Position numbers and translations under genes: made by a program. The notes beneath the pieces are model-generated. The model searched no databases. It was not told the DNA's origin and saw only the letters and a program-made list of their open reading frames with translations. A stretch of DNA of 64,000 bases from Candidatus Eremiobacterota bacterium (GTDB lineage Bacteria > Vulcanimicrobiota > Vulcanimicrobiia > Vulcanimicrobiales > Vulcanimicrobiaceae), in NCBI GenBank assembly GCA_019240525.1, contig JAFAYE010000001.1:655300-719299 (forward strand). Reading direction: 5' to 3'. Shown here in pieces: positions 59,982 to 64,000 of this stretch. Every line of letters starts with the position of its first letter. Position 1 is the stretch's first letter.

Positions 59982-60590
59982 TTAGGGACCGCCGGGAATC
60001 CCCTCATCCTCGTTTTGGGCACCGGAACCGCCGACAAACCCCGTGCTTGATCGGGCGAGGAGATAGTCAATGTTAATCGCGCCGGGATCTTCGTGCGAAT
60101 TATGAGGAACGTGCTGATGACCGCACCAGCCCTTATAGGCTAACCAGCGTTCGTCAGATAAGCGCGTTTCCTGGCCCGGTGATACGAACATCACCTCGGT
60201 AGTCCGGCCGACGCTTGCATTTTCTTCAATCCAGCGCATTAGAGCGGCGATGCCATCCAGGTAAGCTTTACTGAACCCTGGAGCATCCTTAGCGTGGCCG
60301 GCGATCTCGATCTGAATGGCTGATTGCTTGTTCGTCTGCACAGTATTAGGACGATGTTCAAGCGTGCGCGCAGCTACAGCAATTGATAAATATTGATAAG
60401 CCTTGTAAATCCCACCTTCAAACGTCACTGCAAAGTGAGGCCAGCTATTGTTAATTACGAATGCCTTTCGCGCCCCTGCCACAGTCGGCATCTCGGTTGT
60501 GTGTAGCACGCCTCGGGGAGGCCCTGCGACAAAAGCGCCGGCATCCTGTGAGTCGTTGTCATCTCTTGTTGCAAACGGGCACCATTCCAT
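59982..60590 (-). CDS. N-acetylmuramoyl-L-alanine amidase (peptidoglycan recognition fold)
   Basis: This 202-residue amidase-2-like protein has GVLHTTEMPTVAGARKAF, HFAVTFEGGIYKAYQYL, AIQIEIAGHAKDAPGFSKAY and CGHQHVPHNSHEDPGAINID. The histidines in LHTTE and in QHVPHNSHEDPG are the likely zinc ligands, as in PGRP/T7-lysozyme enzymes that cleave the lactyl-amide bond of peptidoglycan. There is no signal peptide. AAAGGAG lies 6 nt before the ATG. It lies 240 nt after the GH25 gene on the same strand, with nothing else visible in that gap, and is probably part of the same wall-cleaving set. Confidence 0.85.
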   Translation of the reverse strand: MEWCPFATRDDNDSQDAGAFVAGPPRGVLHTTEMPTVAGARKAFVINNSWPHFAVTFEGGIYKAYQYLSIAVAARTLEHRPNTVQTNKQSAIQIEIAGHAKDAPGFSKAYLDGIAALMRWIEENASVGRTTEVMFVSPGQETRLSDERWLAYKGWCGHQHVPHNSHEDPGAINIDYLLARSSTGFVGGSGAQNEDEGIPGGP

Positions 60591-60829
60591 TGGAACTCCT
60601 TTGTACGGTTAGTGTCGGTGATGCTGTAACAGGTGAAACCATTTGTTCTCAAAGTCGCGGGAAAATACCGCGCGCCTTTTTCGGCGAAAGTCAGCGGGTA
60701 ATCGAGCGCCCCACCAGCCATAAATCATAATCAAACCCGTTGCGGGCCACCAGCAGAGCGGAAGGCACCGGCATCGTTCAGTTCATTGTCTTGGCGTAGC
60801 AAACAAGCACCCAGCTCATCCTTTACGCC

Positions 60830-61465
60830 CTATTTCTTTGCTTGTATGACTGCGATGTTGTCGGAATTCAGGCAATCCAGATCCACGGCGGCGTCGATGC
60901 CGTCAATTGTCCCTGTTGCGTATTGGTGTATCGTCCAACTCTTCCACCCGCGCGGCATATATCTGGGCTTCCCAGGCGAGCCATGCGGATCGGCGAGCCA
61001 GAGCCGGTAGTCGGCAAACTGTGCCGAGCCGCTGAAGTAGGTGTTCCAGGTATCTTGATTCGTATAGATGATCGGTTTGCCGAGTGCCGCCGTTATCCGC
61101 TGCGCACACGCAGCTAGGTTCGCGAGGCGCGCATCCGCGGAGGCGCCCCAGCCCTGGGCGCCCGACCCCTCTTCGACGTCAATTACCGGCGCAAGCGTCC
61201 CGAAACGTCCGTCAGCAATCTCCAGCAGATGCTCGGCCTGTTTGCCGCCGCTTTGAGCCACGATGAAATAGAAGTAGACGCCAAAGGGTATGCCGGCCTG
61301 AGTGCAAGCATCATGATTGCCGACGAACATCGTATCGTCGCCATAGTCGCCAGGAGCCTTACTGTGGAAGACGCGGGCAATGACGAAAGCGACCTTTTTC
61401 GTCGCCGCCACTTTTGTCCAATCGATTTTCTTCTGGTATGAGGAAACGTCGATTCCATAGATCAT
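60830..61465 (-). CDS. GH25-family muramidase (lysozyme)
   Basis: This 211-residue protein is a complete GH25 domain: MIYGIDVSSYQKKIDW, FVIARVFHSKAPGD, GVYFYFIVAQSGGKQAEHLL, the catalytic D96-V-E98 in PVIDVEEGSG, PIIYTNQDTW and WTIHQYATGTIDGIDAAVDL. GH25 enzymes cleave the beta-1,4 bond of peptidoglycan. No signal peptide is present, as in phage-type lysozymes. Its ATG overlaps the stop of the FAD-oxidoreductase gene (ATGA), an unusual pairing. Confidence 0.92.
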   Translation of the reverse strand: MIYGIDVSSYQKKIDWTKVAATKKVAFVIARVFHSKAPGDYGDDTMFVGNHDACTQAGIPFGVYFYFIVAQSGGKQAEHLLEIADGRFGTLAPVIDVEEGSGAQGWGASADARLANLAACAQRITAALGKPIIYTNQDTWNTYFSGSAQFADYRLWLADPHGSPGKPRYMPRGWKSWTIHQYATGTIDGIDAAVDLDCLNSDNIAVIQAKK

Positions 61466-63258
61466 TTTAGCCAATCCAAATGCTTGCAAAGCCAAACGGC
61501 GGCACTACCACGCGACTGGAATCCAGTTGGCCACGGCACGGCGTGGCGTAGGCGCTGCACTACAAATGCCTTATCCGCATCGGTAAATCCATCAGACGGT
61601 CTAAAACAGAGGGTGTCACCGGGATCGATTAGGCCGTGTACACTTAGGAGCTGCACGGCGACGAAGGTTTCGGCATCGGAATCGAACGACACATCTTTCC
61701 ACCAAAAAAGCGGTACGCCGCGTTCCAATAACGCTTGCTGATAGCTGATAAGAACGGCACGATCCCCGCGTACTTGCGCCGGCGCATACCCATTGGTTAC
61801 GCAGAAGGCCGCGAGCGCGCCGGCGGCTTCACCGATCGCCCATTCGACCGGATGCACGCGGTAAGCACCGGAAGTAACGTGCGTCGTTCCGATATTCTTG
61901 CAAGCAGCGACGAAGTTCGCGTGGGTCATACTGTATAACGCGCCAGTTGGGATTTGAAAGGGATAGGTGCCGAAGCCGAGCCACGGCGTTCCGATGCATG
62001 GCTTGCCCCGCGACGCTGAGTGCACGTCAATTCCGTACCAGCCGATTCCGCACGAGTCTGCAAAAAGATAGGCTCCTCGCGCCATCTCGTCGATATTAGA
62101 AGGAGCCTCGATGTCGCTTTGAACCACAACTTCAGCGGGGCGCGCAAGGCGGCGGCTTTCCCGAATGTACGGCTGTGCCGCCGTACCATCGTCGCGGCCG
62201 AGCGCGCCGGCAAGAAGCTTGATATTGAGGTACCCGGTCCCCTCACGGTCGTCGCGCGGACAGAAGTTTTGCAGCCAGTACAGGCAAGCTATCGAGACTT
62301 CGCGAGCCTCCTCGATAACGCGACGATCTCCTTCGAGGGACCCAGTAGGAATTGCGGCTGCTTGATAGTCATTGCTGCCGTAGTTGATTGTTGTTCGGCT
62401 AAGGGCGTGGTTTTTGTCCGAGAAATTTGCGGGATCGAGATACTGCCGGTAATTCCAGAGAGTATCCGCTCCCGGGGCTGGTTCGGTGAAAACGGTGCTG
62501 ATATCGCCATCCTCGACGCTGAACTGTTGATTCGCGGCAATCGTATCGTAGTTTAGGGGCTTTGGAATGGGGTGCTCTTCCTCGGATCCTGTCAACTCGA
62601 CGGCGATCGGGATAGTAATAGGCTGAATATGCTCGGAGTGGCGCTGCGCCGGCGCCGAACGCTCGCCGGTGTCACCTTGACTTTCGGCTCCGATGCGCCA
62701 CGGAACCTCGCATACCTGAAGTAAGTCACCGAGGTCGGTCGCGTCGAGATAGAAGCTAGCATGAAACTCTTCGCCTTCCGCACTGCGTAAGAATCGCACC
62801 ACTCCGTCGACTACCTCGGCCGTTTCGATTCGCACACCATGGCGGACGGTGATGAATCGCGAATGTTGCTGGAGCTTCTGCTGAAGGATCTCCGTCGCAA
62901 CGTTCGGGTCGCAGCGAAAGGGGTTCGCACCGAGCGAGAAAGGTGGCCCCGCCTTCGCGAAGCCTGGGTTAAAAAAGCGTTGCTTGTATCCGTCGGCGGA
63001 GAGCGTCGCATGGGTCGCATACCAATCGCGGATCGCGTTTCGGAGGTCGCGATAGCTGCGATTGCTGCCGCTACTTTCGACGGGCATCGAGTCCGCCTCG
63101 TCCCACCGCGTTACGCCCTGAACCGTCGCTTGTCCGCCAATCCAATCGCTCTCCTCAAGCAGAAGTACACGAACCGAATCGAATGATGCGATAGACAGCG
63201 CTGCCGCAACGCCTCCAAAACTCGCACCAACAATGATTACGTCGTATTTATTTGTCAT
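61462..63258 (-). CDS. FAD-dependent oxidoreductase with SLH-like C-terminal segment
   Basis: This 598-residue flavoprotein of the FAD_oxidored family has an N-terminal dinucleotide fold VIIVGASFGGVAAALSIA, LLLEESDWIGGQATVQGVTR, a central YLDATDLGDLLQVCEVPW and late YRVHPVEWAIGEAAGALAAF. The last 100 residues read VQLLSVHGLIDPGDTLCFRP and FTDADKAFVVQRL, close to one S-layer-homology repeat, which binds wall polymers. No signal peptide is seen, so such binding would need another export route. Members are often found in organisms degrading plant or wall polysaccharides. It is coupled to the GH25 gene. Confidence 0.85.
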   Translation of the reverse strand: MTNKYDVIIVGASFGGVAAALSIASFDSVRVLLLEESDWIGGQATVQGVTRWDEADSMPVESSGSNRSYRDLRNAIRDWYATHATLSADGYKQRFFNPGFAKAGPPFSLGANPFRCDPNVATEILQQKLQQHSRFITVRHGVRIETAEVVDGVVRFLRSAEGEEFHASFYLDATDLGDLLQVCEVPWRIGAESQGDTGERSAPAQRHSEHIQPITIPIAVELTGSEEEHPIPKPLNYDTIAANQQFSVEDGDISTVFTEPAPGADTLWNYRQYLDPANFSDKNHALSRTTINYGSNDYQAAAIPTGSLEGDRRVIEEAREVSIACLYWLQNFCPRDDREGTGYLNIKLLAGALGRDDGTAAQPYIRESRRLARPAEVVVQSDIEAPSNIDEMARGAYLFADSCGIGWYGIDVHSASRGKPCIGTPWLGFGTYPFQIPTGALYSMTHANFVAACKNIGTTHVTSGAYRVHPVEWAIGEAAGALAAFCVTNGYAPAQVRGDRAVLISYQQALLERGVPLFWWKDVSFDSDAETFVAVQLLSVHGLIDPGDTLCFRPSDGFTDADKAFVVQRLRHAVPWPTGFQSRGSAAVWLCKHLDWLK

Positions 63259-63271
63259 TTAAACGTTAAAC

Positions 63272-63514
63272 CTATGCCTCTTCGACCAACGCGGACCGAA
63301 GCAAGCTTGCAGTCCTCTTAGCCAAGCGATCTAATCGATTGACGGAGGCGCCTGTATGATCGACGCTCATAGATTTCCACTCGCCGGGACGGGTACGCTT
63401 TCCTTGCATTGGCTCAAGCAGACGATAACGTAGCCAGAGGCTGCCCCCTAGAATCCAAGCGCAGCGCGTATTGCTATATGGCATGCAACCTTCCGGCGTT
63501 GTCGTCGTAGACAC
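63272..63514 (-). CDS. Possible small protein upstream of the FAD oxidoreductase gene
   Basis: An 80-codon frame from a GTG encodes EGCMPYSNTRCAWILGGSLW, LRYRLLEPMQGKRTRPGEW and SVNRLDRLAKRTASLLRSAL. No family is recognised. It ends 13 nt before the oxidoreductase gene and runs the same way, which is compatible with one operon. There is no strong ribosome-binding site, so coding is uncertain. Confidence 0.35.
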   Translation of the reverse strand: MSTTTTPEGCMPYSNTRCAWILGGSLWLRYRLLEPMQGKRTRPGEWKSMSVDHTGASVNRLDRLAKRTASLLRSALVEEA

Positions 63515-63555
63515 GGCGTGCCGTTATGCCAATGAATCGGGCGCAAGGAAACGCA

Positions 63556-64000
63556 CTAAGCGACCTGAACGCGCTCATCAAAGTGCACCGCTGCTACATC
63601 CCCCGTTACTTCAACGGTGTCGCCGCTCTTGATAGTCGTCCCCGCAAGTGGATTAGGAAACGTAGCAGTACCGGTTGTACCGTCATCCTTCCAATCAATT
63701 TTAGATGCAGCCACGCCATTAACTGCAATCGATCCGCTATTGAGGTTCTTTCCACCCAACGTAACGGCGATCGACGTTGGGACTGCCTTCACGGTCATGG
63801 TGTCGATCTCAGGCGGACTTGCCGAAACGAGCTTTCCTCCGATGTAGGCTCCCTGGCCAAGACCCATCAGTACCATTAACGCCGTGTCGATATCCGGGAA
63901 AGGTAGACAGTTGGGATCGTTCGGCTGACAGCCAACGTACGATTTAAAGTCAACGCCGAAACGATAGAGGAAGACTCCTATCGCAACGACCGTCCATGCG
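63556..64000 (-). CDS. Membrane protein with IPT-like domain, C-terminal part
   Basis: The frame is open to the right edge and gives the last 147 residues of a larger protein. Two hydrophobic segments (AWTVVAIGVFLYRFG and TALMVLMGLGQGAYIG) frame a short loop with two cysteines (GCQPNDPNC). An IPT/TIG-like Ig fold ends the chain (PPEIDTMTVKAVPTSIAVTL, GGKNLNSGSIAVNGVAASKI, IKSGDTVEVTGD). It is the most upstream visible gene of the minus-strand murein-hydrolase cluster. The N-terminus is outside the window. Confidence 0.6.
   Translation of the reverse strand, partial: AWTVVAIGVFLYRFGVDFKSYVGCQPNDPNCLPFPDIDTALMVLMGLGQGAYIGGKLVSASPPEIDTMTVKAVPTSIAVTLGGKNLNSGSIAVNGVAASKIDWKDDGTTGTATFPNPLAGTTIKSGDTVEVTGDVAAVHFDERVQVA

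Overview
The window is about 64 kb of GC-rich bacterial DNA with no rRNA, tRNA or CRISPR array that I can see. The organism cannot be named from the sequence alone. The many secreted hydrolases, a glutamic (G1) peptidase, numerous lipobox proteins built from beta-propeller repeats (including three GloVer-repeat proteins) and mixed leaderless and Shine-Dalgarno starts would fit a didermic soil lineage such as Candidatus Eremiobacterota/Vulcanimicrobiota or an Acidobacteriota-like group. That assignment is inference.

Layout. 0-12 kb holds a GntR repressor with its membrane partner, VOC and secreted proteins, a PDZ-7TM-GAF sensor, a G1 peptidase, a phospholipase C-like phosphoesterase, a serine beta-lactamase-family hydrolase, a winged-helix/TPR regulator and an ArsR-SRPBCC pair. 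12-16 kb is a four-gene minus-strand operon of exported proteins with almost no spacing between genes. 16-31 kb holds two paralogous HTH plus helical-repeat regulators, AraC, an S9 peptidase, retropepsin-like proteases, DUF5694 and DUF2625 proteins, a PLP enzyme with an extra C-terminal domain, an alpha/beta hydrolase, a putative metallopeptidase and an SDR. 31-34 kb is a BlaI/BlaR1-type operon led by a small exported protein. 34-51.6 kb is a lipoprotein region: three GloVer proteins, NHL/Vgb-like propellers, two glycine-rich ALK/LTK-like proteins and one frameshifted lipoprotein, interleaved with a CocE-type hydrolase, TetR, VOC, a VapBC-type module, a choloylglycine-hydrolase relative and an RraA-like protein.

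51.6-58.5 kb is a DNA-processing and mobile region. It holds a nonsense-disrupted gene for a LigD-primase-like domain fused to a winged helix and a PD-(D/E)XK nuclease, a compact Dam-type restriction-modification operon, a second orphan methyltransferase, an IS3-family remnant and a degenerate IS21-family element. 58.5-64 kb holds small or exported unknown proteins and a minus-strand cluster joining an FAD-dependent oxidoreductase (with an SLH-like tail) to GH25 muramidase and N-acetylmuramoyl-L-alanine amidase genes.

Regulation can be read unusually well here. Several starts lie only 6-10 nt downstream of a good -10 box, so their transcripts should be leaderless or nearly so. In two autoregulated systems (GntR at 1 kb, ArsR at 11.8 kb) a palindrome fills the spacer between -35 and -10. 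The most promising leads are the apparently catalytically dead primase-nuclease fusion, the HTH/helical-repeat regulator family, the BlaR1 variant whose sensor resembles a co-transcribed secreted protein, and the FAD-oxidoreductase/murein-hydrolase cluster.
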